DNA of 64,000 nucleotides from Bin55 sp964511425 (GTDB lineage: Bacteria > Pseudomonadota > Gammaproteobacteria > Pseudomonadales > Azotimanducaceae): NCBI GenBank assembly GCA_964511425.1, contig CAZEFI010000007.1, positions 18,236 through 82,235 on the forward strand. The letters run 5' to 3'. Shown here one piece after another: positions 40,906 through 49,124 of this stretch. How positions within the stretch are numbered: the first letter of the stretch is position 1; every line of letters starts with the position of its first letter. The notes below the pieces were generated by a model that ran no database searches, was not told the origin of the DNA, and saw only the letters and a program-made list of their open reading frames with translations. The position numbers and the translations under genes were made by a program.

Positions 40906-41211
40906 CTACCAGCTAGACTTCTTCAATCCGGGTATCTCACCGCGCATTGCGGCCTCCCGAAGCTTAGTTCGCCCTAAACCAAAACGGCGATACACACCTC
41001 GCGGACGACCGGTAATTTCACACCGGCGTTGGATCCGGATAGGGTTTGCATCGCGGGGCAACTTTTGTAGTTGTAACTGTGCCTCCCAACGTGCATCATC
41101 GTCGAGAGCTCGATCATTGATCTTGGCTTTCAATTCCGCACGTTTCGTCGCGTATTTGGCAACTTTCTGTCGGCGTCTCTTCTCGCGTTCAAGCATCGAT
41201 TTTTTTGCCAT
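40906..41211 (-). CDS. rpsN: 30S ribosomal protein S14
   Basis: 101 residues, the long zinc-free form (one cysteine only, no CxxC pairs), ending GRPRGVYRRFGLGRTKLREAAMRGEIPGLKKSSW-like tail. Five bases before rpsH. Confidence 0.98.
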   Translation of the reverse strand: MAKKSMLEREKRRRQKVAKYATKRAELKAKINDRALDDDARWEAQLQLQKLPRDANPIRIQRRCEITGRPRGVYRRFGLGRTKLREAAMRGEIPGLKKSSW

Positions 41212-41213
41212 CG

Positions 41214-41771
41214 TTAGCTCCGGAAAGGAAAGTTAAAGGCTTGCAGCAACGCTAGTCCCTCAGCGTCGTCGCGGGCAGTAGTAGTGATAGTCACGTTTAA
41301 GCCACGAAGAGAGTCAATTTTGTCATAATCAATCTCAGGGAAAATAATCTGCTCGGTAATTCCAAGCGAATAGTTCCCCCGACCGTCGAATGACCGAGGG
41401 TTGAGACCTCGAAAATCACGCATACGCGGGATCGCAATTCCGATGAGACGTTCGACGAACTCATACATGATCGTCCGTCGTAAAGTCACTTTACATCCAA
41501 TGGCATTGCCCTCGCGGATCTTAAACGCTGCTTCAGACTTTCGAGCGCGCGTGACTTTTGGTTTCTGTCCAGCAATCTTTGTCAGGTCGTCTACCGCACC
41601 GTCCAACAACTTTCGGTCGGCAATAGCCTTACCTACCCCCATATTGAGGGTTACCTTCACAAGTTTCGGTACACGCATAACGGACGTGAAACCATATTCG
41701 GTCATTAACTTAGGTCGGATCTCATCAATGTACCGTTGGTGAAGATTGTTAGATGAACCGTTAGTCTTCAA
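41214..41771 (-). CDS. rplE: 50S ribosomal protein L5
   Basis: 185 residues from TTG 41771; the frame stays open further upstream, but only this start gives the usual length (about 179) and N-terminus (RYIDEIRPKLMTEYGF). It then overlaps the end of rplX by 11 bases with no clear ribosome site, implying coupled initiation. VPKLVKVTLNMGVG and LRGLNVTITTTA are family motifs. Binds 5S rRNA with L18 and L25. Confidence 0.95.
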   Translation of the reverse strand: MKTNGSSNNLHQRYIDEIRPKLMTEYGFTSVMRVPKLVKVTLNMGVGKAIADRKLLDGAVDDLTKIAGQKPKVTRARKSEAAFKIREGNAIGCKVTLRRTIMYEFVERLIGIAIPRMRDFRGLNPRSFDGRGNYSLGITEQIIFPEIDYDKIDSLRGLNVTITTTARDDAEGLALLQAFNFPFRS

Positions 41772-42072
41772 TTGTAGCACCGTTAGATTTAAAGAAGCGC
41801 ACTTTCTTACCGTCTTCAACGCGAAAGCCTACTTTATCTGCTTTTTCAGTTTCAGGATTCAAAATCGCAACGTTAGAAATGTGAAGTGGTGCTTCTTTTT
41901 GTAGGCGACCGTGACGCTCCCCAGGTTTTCTTGCTCGGGTGTGTCGCGTGATTTCATTAATCCCACTCACTACAACACGATCTTTGCCTCTAAGTTCGAC
42001 CACATCACCGGTTCGACCTTTGTCTTTCCCAGCCAGCACAATCACCTCATCATCGACTTGAATACGACGCAC
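41761..42072 (-). CDS. rplX: 50S ribosomal protein L24
   Basis: 103 residues from GTG 42072. KOW motif DEVIVLAGKDKGRTGDVVEL near the start, assembly initiator of the large subunit. Two bases after rplN; end overlaps rplE. Confidence 0.97.
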   Translation of the reverse strand: MRRIQVDDEVIVLAGKDKGRTGDVVELRGKDRVVVSGINEITRHTRARKPGERHGRLQKEAPLHISNVAILNPETEKADKVGFRVEDGKKVRFFKSNGATIED

Positions 42073-42074
42073 CT

Positions 42075-42443
42075 TCAGAGCACCTCTGGAGCGAGTGAAA
42101 TAATGCGCATGAACTCACGGGCACGTAACTCTCTTGTTACCGGCCCAAAAATGCGAGTGCCGATCGGTTCTTTAGCTTCATTGACGAGTACTGCTGCATT
42201 TTGATCGAAGCGAATCACCGATCCATCTTGGCGCCGAACACCTTTCTTTGTACGCACGACCACTGCGCGCAATAACTGACCTTTCCGGACACGACTGCGT
42301 GGCATGGCTTCCTTGACGCTCACACGAATGACATCGCCAATGTGCGCGTATCGACGACGAGATCCTCCAAGCACTTTAATACACTGCACTTTTCGAGCAC
42401 CGCTATTGTCTGCAACATCAAGTACTGTTTCACTCTGGATCAT
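42075..42443 (-). CDS. rplN: 50S ribosomal protein L14
   Basis: 122 residues, MIQSETVLDVADNSGARKVQCIKVLGG at the start and RELRAREFMRIISLAPEVL at the end. Overlaps rpsQ by four bases, with no gap between the S10 and spc groups. Confidence 0.98.
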   Translation of the reverse strand: MIQSETVLDVADNSGARKVQCIKVLGGSRRRYAHIGDVIRVSVKEAMPRSRVRKGQLLRAVVVRTKKGVRRQDGSVIRFDQNAAVLVNEAKEPIGTRIFGPVTRELRAREFMRIISLAPEVL

Positions 42444-42715
42444 GTCTGAGCTTTCCTAACCCGTTCATCTACCGACAGTAATTTCCAAGACTTTGCCTTG
42501 GATACAGGACGACATTCTTGAATACTTACCGAGTCGCCAACTTGCGCTTCGTTATTCTCGTCGTGAACTTGAAACTTTGTAGACCGTCCAATAATCTTTC
42601 CATACAATGGATGCCGCACGCGTCGGTCGACGCGCACTGCAATCGTTTTATCGGCGGTATTCGCGACAACAAGACCGCTCACGGTTCGAGCATTCGTAGT
42701 TTGCGACTCAGCCAT
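42440..42715 (-). CDS. rpsQ: 30S ribosomal protein S17
   Basis: 91 residues; RTVSGLVVANTADKTIAVRVDRRVRHPLYGK and GDSVSIQECRPVSKAKSW are diagnostic. Overlaps rpmC by eight bases and rplN by four. Confidence 0.98.
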   Translation of the reverse strand: MAESQTTNARTVSGLVVANTADKTIAVRVDRRVRHPLYGKIIGRSTKFQVHDENNEAQVGDSVSIQECRPVSKAKSWKLLSVDERVRKAQT

Positions 42716-42899
42716 CGCGTTTCTCTCGTATTATGGTGTTAACTCTTGCGATGTTCCGCCGTGCTTCTTTAATTAAATGTGTTTGTGCTAATTGATCTGA
42801 CGCACGTTGAAAACGCAAATTAAATTGCTCTTTCTTGAGATTCACATACTCCTCTTCAAGTTCTTTTAACGACATGGCACGTAGATCCTCTGTTTTCAT
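42708..42899 (-). CDS. rpmC: 50S ribosomal protein L29
   Basis: 63 residues, the two-helix protein at the peptide exit tunnel; LRAMSLKELEEEYVNLKKEQFNLRFQ and RRNIARVNTIIRE match. Starts at the last base of the rplP stop (TAATG). Confidence 0.97.
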   Translation of the reverse strand: MKTEDLRAMSLKELEEEYVNLKKEQFNLRFQRASDQLAQTHLIKEARRNIARVNTIIREKRDG

Positions 42900-43312
42900 T
42901 ACATCGCCTGTCTAGCAACTACGGTCGTGGCAAAAGGTAATTTACTCGCAGCAAGTTGAAATGCGACACGCGCATCCGCTTCGCTCACACCAGCGAGCTC
43001 ATACAACACCCGTCCCGGTTGAACCTGTGCGACCCAATATTCGACCGAACCCTTCCCTTTTCCTTGTCGCACCTCAAGTGGTTTTTTCGTAATCGGTTTA
43101 TCGGGAAAAACGCGAATCCAAACTTTACCGCCGCGCCGTAAAGATCGAGTCATCGCGCGACGAGCTGCTTCGATTTGACGTGCAGTCATTCGACCTCGTC
43201 CGGACGCCTTCAACCCATATTCTCCAAAACAAACTTTGTTACCACGTTGGGCTAGACCGCGATTGCGACCTTTTTGTTGTTTACGGTACTTTGTTCTCGA
43301 TGGTTGAAGCAT
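42899..43312 (-). CDS. rplP: 50S ribosomal protein L16
   Basis: 137 residues, MLQPSRTKYRKQQKGRNRGLAQRG and VRQGKGKGSVEYWVAQVQPGRVLYE. The Arg modified by YcfD in E. coli (RxGKGKG region) is conserved in sequence. One-base overlap with rpmC. Confidence 0.98.
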   Translation of the reverse strand: MLQPSRTKYRKQQKGRNRGLAQRGNKVCFGEYGLKASGRGRMTARQIEAARRAMTRSLRRGGKVWIRVFPDKPITKKPLEVRQGKGKGSVEYWVAQVQPGRVLYELAGVSEADARVAFQLAASKLPFATTVVARQAM

Positions 43313-43320
43313 GATTAGTG

Positions 43321-43989
43321 CTATTTACCTCGCGGTGCGGTTGATGTTTGTTCTTCTGTATCGCCAATAACTTCACCTTTGAAGACCCAGACTTTCACAC
43401 CTAAGACTCCATACGTAGTCATCGCCTCTGCTACCGCGTAATCTATGTCTGCACGTAAGGTGTGCAATGGAACCCGGCCTTCTGAATAGACTTCTGATCG
43501 AGCAAGTTCCTGTCCATTGAGCCGGCCCGATACTCGCACTTTGATGCCCTCGGCTCCTAATCGCATTGCGTTTTGGAGAACGCGGCGCACAGCGCGACGA
43601 TATTGCACGCGTCGTTCCAATTGTTGTGCAACATTGCAAGCTACTAAATACGCATCCAGTTCCGGTTTCCGCACTTCTTCAACATTGATGACCACAGGCC
43701 CGCCGATCCGCTGTTGCAGTTGACCGCGTAATCGCTCAACATCTGCTCCCCTTTGTCCGATGACCATACCAGGTCGAGCTGTGTGAATCGTGATTCGGGC
43801 ATCTTGCGACGGTCGTTGAATGTCAATTCGACTCACGAATGCCTGCTGTAACTCGGACGCGATGAACTCCCGAATTTCATGATCATTCTTTAGGAACTCT
43901 CGGTACTTTTGCTTATTGGCATACCAAATCGAACTGTGGTCACGAACAATTCCTAATCGGAAACCATTTGGATTTACTTTTTGGCCCAT
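43321..43989 (-). CDS. rpsC: 30S ribosomal protein S3
   Basis: 222 residues. MGQKVNPNGFRLGIVRDHSS, then the KH domain (ARPGMVIGQRGADVERLRGQL) and the C-terminal RAVRRVLQNAMRLGAEGIKV. Eight bases before rplP. Confidence 0.98.
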   Translation of the reverse strand: MGQKVNPNGFRLGIVRDHSSIWYANKQKYREFLKNDHEIREFIASELQQAFVSRIDIQRPSQDARITIHTARPGMVIGQRGADVERLRGQLQQRIGGPVVINVEEVRKPELDAYLVACNVAQQLERRVQYRRAVRRVLQNAMRLGAEGIKVRVSGRLNGQELARSEVYSEGRVPLHTLRADIDYAVAEAMTTYGVLGVKVWVFKGEVIGDTEEQTSTAPRGK

Positions 43990-44004
43990 GTCTATTCCAA
44001 CTCC

Positions 44005-44349
44005 CTAATCTTCATCAAGGCGATCAGACACAGCTACGGTGATTTGGCATGTGCGTTTTAGGATACGATTTCCTCGACCGCGAGCACGCGCACGAAATCG
44101 CTTCATGCGAAATCCCTCATTTACATAAATCTCACTGATGGAGAGTTCGTCGATATCAGCATCAAGGTTCTGTTCCGCATTCGACACCGCAGAGTCGAGA
44201 ACTTTCTTCACTAATTTGGCACTCTTTTGCACATCGTGTTCGAGAATACTGAGTGCTTCATGAATGTTGCGGCCACGAATCTGGTTCGCAACGAGTCGCG
44301 CTTTTTGCGGGGACACTCGCAATCCTCTTGCTATTGCTTGTACTCGCAT
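44005..44349 (-). CDS. rplV: 50S ribosomal protein L22
   Basis: 114 residues; RGLRVSPQKARLVANQIRG and the C-terminal hairpin region FRMKRFRARARGRGNRILKR that lines the exit tunnel. Located between rpsS and rpsC as expected. Confidence 0.98.
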   Translation of the reverse strand: MRVQAIARGLRVSPQKARLVANQIRGRNIHEALSILEHDVQKSAKLVKKVLDSAVSNAEQNLDADIDELSISEIYVNEGFRMKRFRARARGRGNRILKRTCQITVAVSDRLDED

Positions 44350-44372
44350 ACCGATGTTTATCCTTCCAGTTC

Positions 44373-44651
44373 CTAAACTGCCTTCGACTTTCGGTCGCCA
44401 GCGTGTCCTTTAAAAGTTCGCGTCGCCGCAAATTCGCCTAATTTATGCCCCACCAGTTCTTCGGTGATAAACACGGGCATGTGTTGTCTGCCATTGTGCA
44501 CCAGGATGGTTAAGCCAACCATTTCTGGTACGATCATCGATCGGCGAGACCAAGTTTTAATCGGTCGCTTGTCTCGACTCTCTTGTGCTTTTTCTACCTT
44601 TCGTAGTAAGCTCGTATCTACGAATGGACCTTTACGAATCGAGCGTGCCAT
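44373..44651 (-). CDS. rpsS: 30S ribosomal protein S19
   Basis: 92 residues, MARSIRKGPFVDTSLLRKVE and HNGRQHMPVFITEELVGHKLGEFA. Two bases after rplB. Confidence 0.98.
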   Translation of the reverse strand: MARSIRKGPFVDTSLLRKVEKAQESRDKRPIKTWSRRSMIVPEMVGLTILVHNGRQHMPVFITEELVGHKLGEFAATRTFKGHAGDRKSKAV

Positions 44652-44653
44652 CG

Positions 44654-45481
44654 TTAGTTACGTCCTCGGCGACGAATGATCAGCCGATCGCTCGGCCGTT
44701 TGCGCCTTGTCGTATGCCCTTTGGTGGGGACTCCAGTCGGAGACACCGGGTGACGACCCCCGCTCGATTTGCCTTCTCCACCACCATGTGGATGATCGAC
44801 GGGATTCATCGCCACGCCACGTACGGTTGGTCGAATTCCGCGCCAACGTTTGGCACCGGCTTTACCAAACGAGCGTAAATTGTGTTCCGTATTCCCCACT
44901 TCTCCTAATACCGCACGACACTCGCTCAACACCCGACGCATTTCTCCGGAACGGAGTCGTAAGGTAGCATAGTTACCTTCGCGTGCGACCAACTGAGCCG
45001 AAGTTCCAGCACTACGTGCCAGTTGAGCACCTTTACGAGGTTTAAGTTCGATACAGTGTATTAGGCTACCAATTGGAACATTTCGTAAGGGCATGGCGTT
45101 ACCAGACCGGATCGGTACTGTCGACCCAGAACGAATTTCTGCCCCCGGTTTCACACCCTTCGGCGCGATTATGTACCGACGTTCTCCGTCGGCATATTTC
45201 AACAATGCAATATTCGCACTTCGGTTAGGATCGTATTCCAATCGTTCCACGATTGCAGGAACGCCGTCTTTTTCCCTTTTGAAGTCTACTTTTCGGTAAT
45301 GCTGCTTGTGCCCTCCACCACGATGGCGCACGGTGATCCGGCCTTTACCATTTCGACCCGCTTGTGAAGGCTTTGGTTCAAGCAGTGGCTTATATGGAGA
45401 GCCCGTGTGCAAAGACTTATCAACGACTTTTGCAACAAAACGGCGCCCCGGCGAAGTTGGTTTTGTTCGTACCACCGGCAT
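44654..45481 (-). CDS. rplB: 50S ribosomal protein L2
   Basis: 275 residues. Core RNA-binding segments RHRGGGHKQHYRKVDFKR and MNPVDHPHGGGEG (including the conserved His near the peptidyl transferase centre) are intact. One-base TAATG overlap with rplW. Confidence 0.99.
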   Translation of the reverse strand: MPVVRTKPTSPGRRFVAKVVDKSLHTGSPYKPLLEPKPSQAGRNGKGRITVRHRGGGHKQHYRKVDFKREKDGVPAIVERLEYDPNRSANIALLKYADGERRYIIAPKGVKPGAEIRSGSTVPIRSGNAMPLRNVPIGSLIHCIELKPRKGAQLARSAGTSAQLVAREGNYATLRLRSGEMRRVLSECRAVLGEVGNTEHNLRSFGKAGAKRWRGIRPTVRGVAMNPVDHPHGGGEGKSSGGRHPVSPTGVPTKGHTTRRKRPSDRLIIRRRGRN

Positions 45482-45789
45482 TAGCGTATCTCCTTCGTTA
45501 AATCAATACGCTCACCTTCTCTCAGGCGCACATATGCTTTTTTCCAATTCTTCCGGTTGCCCGACGGCATCCGTTGAATAGCGCGACGAACAGGTTTACC
45601 TTTCACGTTGACCGTCGTCACGTTGTCGACTACCACGTCAAACAATTGTTCAACGGCATCTCGTACTTCAGCTTTCGTTGCATCGTTCGCAACAACAAAG
45701 CAGTACTGATTCGCGCGCATACCCAGTCGAGTTACCTTTTCCGTCACGTGAGGGCGATCCAGAACCGTGTATAGCCTATCTACTTTCAT
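45481..45789 (-). CDS. rplW: 50S ribosomal protein L23
   Basis: 102 residues; RPHVTEKVTRLGMRANQYCFVV and NVKGKPVRRAIQRMPSGNRKNWKKAYV. It docks trigger factor and SRP at the exit site. Its ATG overlaps the rplD stop (ATGA). Confidence 0.98.
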   Translation of the reverse strand: MKVDRLYTVLDRPHVTEKVTRLGMRANQYCFVVANDATKAEVRDAVEQLFDVVVDNVTTVNVKGKPVRRAIQRMPSGNRKNWKKAYVRLREGERIDLTKEIR

Positions 45790-46388
45790 GCTAAGCGAGC
45801 CTCCAATGCGCGAACTGACTCGACATCCATGAGTAATTGGTCCGCGCTAACTAACAACCGAGGGTTAACACCTGCGGAAGTTTGGACAGATACGTTTTTT
45901 AAATTGGCGACAGCTTTCTGTAAATTTTCAGAGGGTGCTGTTAGAACGATTATTGGGTTTTGAAGTTTGAGTTTGTGAAGAGTTTGTTGGAGGAGTTTTG
46001 TCTTGGGTTGGTCGATGTCGAGTGATTCGGTGATGGTGATTCGTTGCTGTCGTATTAACTCAGAAAGAATACATCGCATTGCGCCCCTGTACATTTTCCG
46101 ATTGACTTTTTGCACAGCGACGAATGGTTTATTTGCAAACGTTACACCTCCACCGCGCCAGATAGGACTGTTTCGCGTGCCGGACCGAGCTCGACCAGTA
46201 CCTTTCTGTCGCCATGGCTTTGCACCACCGCCACGTACATCGGAGCGAGACTTTTGCGCTTTAGTTCCTCGATGTCCGTTTGAAAGATAGGCTTGAACGA
46301 CTTGCTGCACCAAAGCCGCATTGAACTCGACGTTGAACACCGCATCGTTGAGTTCCAGACTCTCCCCCGAGTTGAGTGCAACTTCCAT
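45786..46388 (-). CDS. rplD: 50S ribosomal protein L4
   Basis: 200 residues. The central loop RGGGAKPWRQKGTGRARSGT that reaches the exit tunnel is intact. In E. coli L4 represses the S10 operon. Five bases after rplC; overlaps rplW. Confidence 0.98.
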   Translation of the reverse strand: MEVALNSGESLELNDAVFNVEFNAALVQQVVQAYLSNGHRGTKAQKSRSDVRGGGAKPWRQKGTGRARSGTRNSPIWRGGGVTFANKPFVAVQKVNRKMYRGAMRCILSELIRQQRITITESLDIDQPKTKLLQQTLHKLKLQNPIIVLTAPSENLQKAVANLKNVSVQTSAGVNPRLLVSADQLLMDVESVRALEARLA

Positions 46389-46393
46389 GATTC

Positions 46394-47098
46394 TTACTCG
46401 TCGTCGGGTGTAGTTGTCGGTGGGGTCTGCAGACCTTGTTTGACCGCCGGTCGTACAAGTACCCGTGTTCCAGGAGCACCAGGTATCGCACCTTTAATCA
46501 ATATCGTATTTCGTTCGGTATCGAGCTTCACAATTTCCAAGTTTTGCGTTGTGACTTGCGTATTGCCTAACTGACCAGCCATTTTTTTACCTTTAAAAAC
46601 TCGGCCGGGAGTTTGACATTGGCCGATTGATCCACCCGCACGATGCGAAAGTGAATTTCCGTGAGTAGTATCCTGCCGCTGAAAGTTCCACCGCTTGATT
46701 ACGCCCGCAAATCCCTTCCCTTTGGATGTGCCGGTGACATCTACGAATTGCCCTTCAAAAAACTGAGCAACTAATAGCGACTCGCCAATTTCAATATTGC
46801 GTTCCGAGTCGGAAACCCAGTGCCGGTCCAGTCGAAATTCGTGCATACTATCGCCTGTTTCGGTCTGACTCTTAGCCAAATGACCTAGTAGAGGCTTAAC
46901 ACCTCGACGATGCCGACCAGTCTTGCGTGGTTGCGTTCCATGAACAACTTGTATGGCTTTGTAGGAATCGGTGTCTTCCGTCTTAATCTGCGTTATTCGG
47001 TTTGGTTCTGCATGCACCACAGTGACCGGCATGGAAACGCCATCCGATGCGAATACGCGAGTCATCCCGCTTTTTATACCAACAATTCCAATCGCCAT
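46394..47098 (-). CDS. rplC: 50S ribosomal protein L3
   Basis: 234 residues from ATG 47098 (MAIGIVGIKSGMTRVF). The open frame continues 48 bases upstream, but those residues are not L3-like. There is a C-terminal extension of about 15 residues (GLQTPPTTTPDDE) compared with E. coli (209). The core GTSKGKGFAGVIKRWNF and SLSHRAGGSIGQCQTPGRVFKGKKMAG are diagnostic. No ribosome site is visible before the ATG, and a 171-base gap separates it from rpsJ. Confidence 0.97.
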   Translation of the reverse strand: MAIGIVGIKSGMTRVFASDGVSMPVTVVHAEPNRITQIKTEDTDSYKAIQVVHGTQPRKTGRHRRGVKPLLGHLAKSQTETGDSMHEFRLDRHWVSDSERNIEIGESLLVAQFFEGQFVDVTGTSKGKGFAGVIKRWNFQRQDTTHGNSLSHRAGGSIGQCQTPGRVFKGKKMAGQLGNTQVTTQNLEIVKLDTERNTILIKGAIPGAPGTRVLVRPAVKQGLQTPPTTTPDDE

Positions 47099-47100
47099 AT

Positions 47101-47170
47101 CTATGGTTTTTCGTTTGTGTAAACATAGCAACGAACGCTCAAACATGCCTTACCCGTGAAATCTCACAGG
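47101..47170 (-). promoter_or_regulatory. Two hairpins in the rpsJ-rplC gap, possible regulatory leader
   Basis: On the minus strand CCTGTGA-GATT-TCACGGG (47170-47153) can form a seven-pair stem with a four-base loop. A second, weaker stem CTATG...CATAG (47128-47101) ends two bases before the rplC ATG. The rpsJ-rplC gap is 171 bases against about 30 in E. coli. No T-run follows, so these are not intrinsic terminators; a translational control site for L3/L4 is only a guess. Confidence 0.3.
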
Positions 47171-47269
47171 TTAGCACGCTACTCGCTCTAATTGCTTGAA
47201 CTAAACAGAACCCAATACCGCGCAGCCACCAAAAATCGAAGACTCCGCATTCGTATTTACAGTTCTGTG

Positions 47270-47590
47270 TTACTTCGTATCAATCTTTAAGTCTACGTCT
47301 ACTCCTGCCGCTAACTCAAGATTCATTAACGCATCAATCGTTCGTTCTGGTGGATCAACGATATAAAGCAATCGCTTGTGCGTACGAATTTCATACTGAT
47401 CTCGAGCGTCTTTATCCACGTGTGGTGAAATCAACACCGTGAATCGTTCCAACTTCGTCGGCAGAGGAATAGGTCCCAGTACTCTCGCACCGGTCTGCTT
47501 CGTCGCCGCGATGATATCTTCCGCGGATTGGTCGATCAGCCGATGATCATACGCCTTAAGTCTAATCTGAATACGATTTTCTTCGGCCAC
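47270..47590 (-). CDS. rpsJ: 30S ribosomal protein S10 (NusE)
   Basis: 106 residues from GTG 47590. IQIRLKAYDHRLIDQSAEDI and GPIPLPTKLERFTVLISPHVDKDARDQYEIRTHKR are diagnostic. Besides the ribosome it works in antitermination as NusE with NusB. It is separated from tuf by 283 bases containing the tuf terminator, so it heads its own unit. Confidence 0.98.
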   Translation of the reverse strand: MAEENRIQIRLKAYDHRLIDQSAEDIIAATKQTGARVLGPIPLPTKLERFTVLISPHVDKDARDQYEIRTHKRLLYIVDPPERTIDALMNLELAAGVDVDLKIDTK

Positions 47591-47808
47591 TCAGCCCCGT
47601 ACCTCACGGAAATTTGCAATATTTCAATGCTTCGGTTCCGGGGCAACCCGCCCGAATGCGTAAAGGAATAGGATTTTACAGATGGAAAGCTCGGTTGCAA
47701 TGGCATCCGAATAGAAACTCAACGAAGTCTAATAACCACCATTTTGTACGCTGACCAGATAGAACGGCAAGCACAAAAAAGGACCAGTTAAAACCGATGT
47801 GGAGAAAG

Positions 47809-47844
47809 AACAGCCTTACCGTAAAGGCTCACGGTAAGGCTGTT
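47809..47844 (-). terminator. 14-bp perfect hairpin after tuf, likely terminator
   Basis: AACAGCCTTACCGT (47809-47822) and ACGGTAAGGCTGTT (47831-47844) pair perfectly over 14 bases around an eight-base loop. On the minus strand it lies 30 bases after the tuf stop. The downstream tract TTCTTTCTCC is only partly U-rich, so termination may be incomplete or the hairpin may protect the 3' end. Confidence 0.7.
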
Positions 47845-47873
47845 TGAATCCAATCGTTATGAAGAGCTATAGA

Positions 47874-49073
47874 CTATTGAATAATGCTGGTTACGACACC
47901 AGCACCGACCGTTCGCCCACCTTCACGAATAGCAAAACGTAAACCATCATCCATCGCAATGGGGCTAATTAATTCAACATTGATTTCCACATTGTCGCCA
48001 GGCATTACCATTTCCACCCCTTCATTCAAGGTGACTTCCCCAGTTACATCCGTGGTACGAAAGTAAAACTGCGGTCGATAGTGACTTTGGAAAGGCGAAT
48101 GACGACCACCTTCTTCTTTGGATAACACATAAACTTGCGCGGAAAACTTAGTATGAGGTGTAATCGAACCAGGTACGGCCAGAACTTGACCGCGTTCCAC
48201 TTCGTCCCGCTTGATTCCACGTAGGAGCACTCCGATATTCTCACCAGCCCTCCCCTCGTCGAGGAGTTTACGGAACATCTCCACACCAGTACAGGTTGTT
48301 TTGTGTGTCGGCCGGATACCGACGATTTCCACTTCATTTCCGACTTGGACAATACCTCGGTCAACTCGCCCGGTAACCACGGTACCGCGACCGGAAATCG
48401 AGAATACATCCTCAATCGGCATCAAGAACGGCGCATCTACAGGTCTTTCTGGTTCCGGTATGTAATCATCGAGTGCTTCGACAAGTTTTCGAACAGAACC
48501 TGCACCGTCATCGCCTTCTTCACCTTCCATCGCTTTCAGCGCGCTACCAGGAATAATGGGCGATTCGGGATCAAATTCGTAACTCTCAAGCAACTCCTGA
48601 ATTTCCATGGTTACAAGTTCAACAAACTCGTCGCGGTCCGCCTCGTCCAGCATGTCGACTTTATTCAAATAGGTGATGATCCTTGGGACACCCACCTGTC
48701 GGGCCAACAGAATGTGTTCGCGAGTTTGTGGCATCGCACCGTCGACCGCAGATACAACCAAAATAGCACCGTCCATTTGGGCAGCACCGGTGATCATATT
48801 TTTGATGTAATCCGCGTGTCCGGGACAGTCAACATGGGCATAGTGTCGATTCGGCGATTCGTACTCGACGTGTGTGGTAGCGATCGTGATTCCACGGGCT
48901 TTCTCTTCAGGAGCGTTATCGATTTCCTCGAAGTTCTTGACATCTCCAACACCGGCATCTTTCGCGCAGATCATGGTCATTGCTGCTGTCAACGTAGTCT
49001 TGCCATGGTCGACATGACCTATCGTACCGACGTTCACGTGCGGTTTTGTTCGTTCAAATTTAGCTTTCGCCAT
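47874..49073 (-). CDS. tuf: Elongation factor Tu
   Basis: 399 residues. GTPase motifs GHVDHGKTT, DCPGHADYIKN and NKVDMLDE are intact; domains 2 and 3 follow (VFSISGRGTVVTGRVDRG; YRPQFYFRTTDVTGEV). It delivers aminoacyl-tRNA to the ribosome. It is last of the rpsL-rpsG-fusA-tuf group and is followed by a strong hairpin. A second copy beyond tRNA-Trp (tufB position) is usual in relatives but would lie outside the window. Confidence 0.99.
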   Translation of the reverse strand: MAKAKFERTKPHVNVGTIGHVDHGKTTLTAAMTMICAKDAGVGDVKNFEEIDNAPEEKARGITIATTHVEYESPNRHYAHVDCPGHADYIKNMITGAAQMDGAILVVSAVDGAMPQTREHILLARQVGVPRIITYLNKVDMLDEADRDEFVELVTMEIQELLESYEFDPESPIIPGSALKAMEGEEGDDGAGSVRKLVEALDDYIPEPERPVDAPFLMPIEDVFSISGRGTVVTGRVDRGIVQVGNEVEIVGIRPTHKTTCTGVEMFRKLLDEGRAGENIGVLLRGIKRDEVERGQVLAVPGSITPHTKFSAQVYVLSKEEGGRHSPFQSHYRPQFYFRTTDVTGEVTLNEGVEMVMPGDNVEINVELISPIAMDDGLRFAIREGGRTVGAGVVTSIIQ

Positions 49074-49124
49074 TGTCTCTCTTTCTCCCTAGTAATAGAT
49101 TAATGTCATGTTTCCAGTGATGTC

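Noticed and set aside
48303..49103. 266-residue open frame on the plus strand opposite tuf
   Set aside because: Antisense shadow of the highly biased tuf gene; rich in His/Arg/Phe with no domain, signal or ribosome site.
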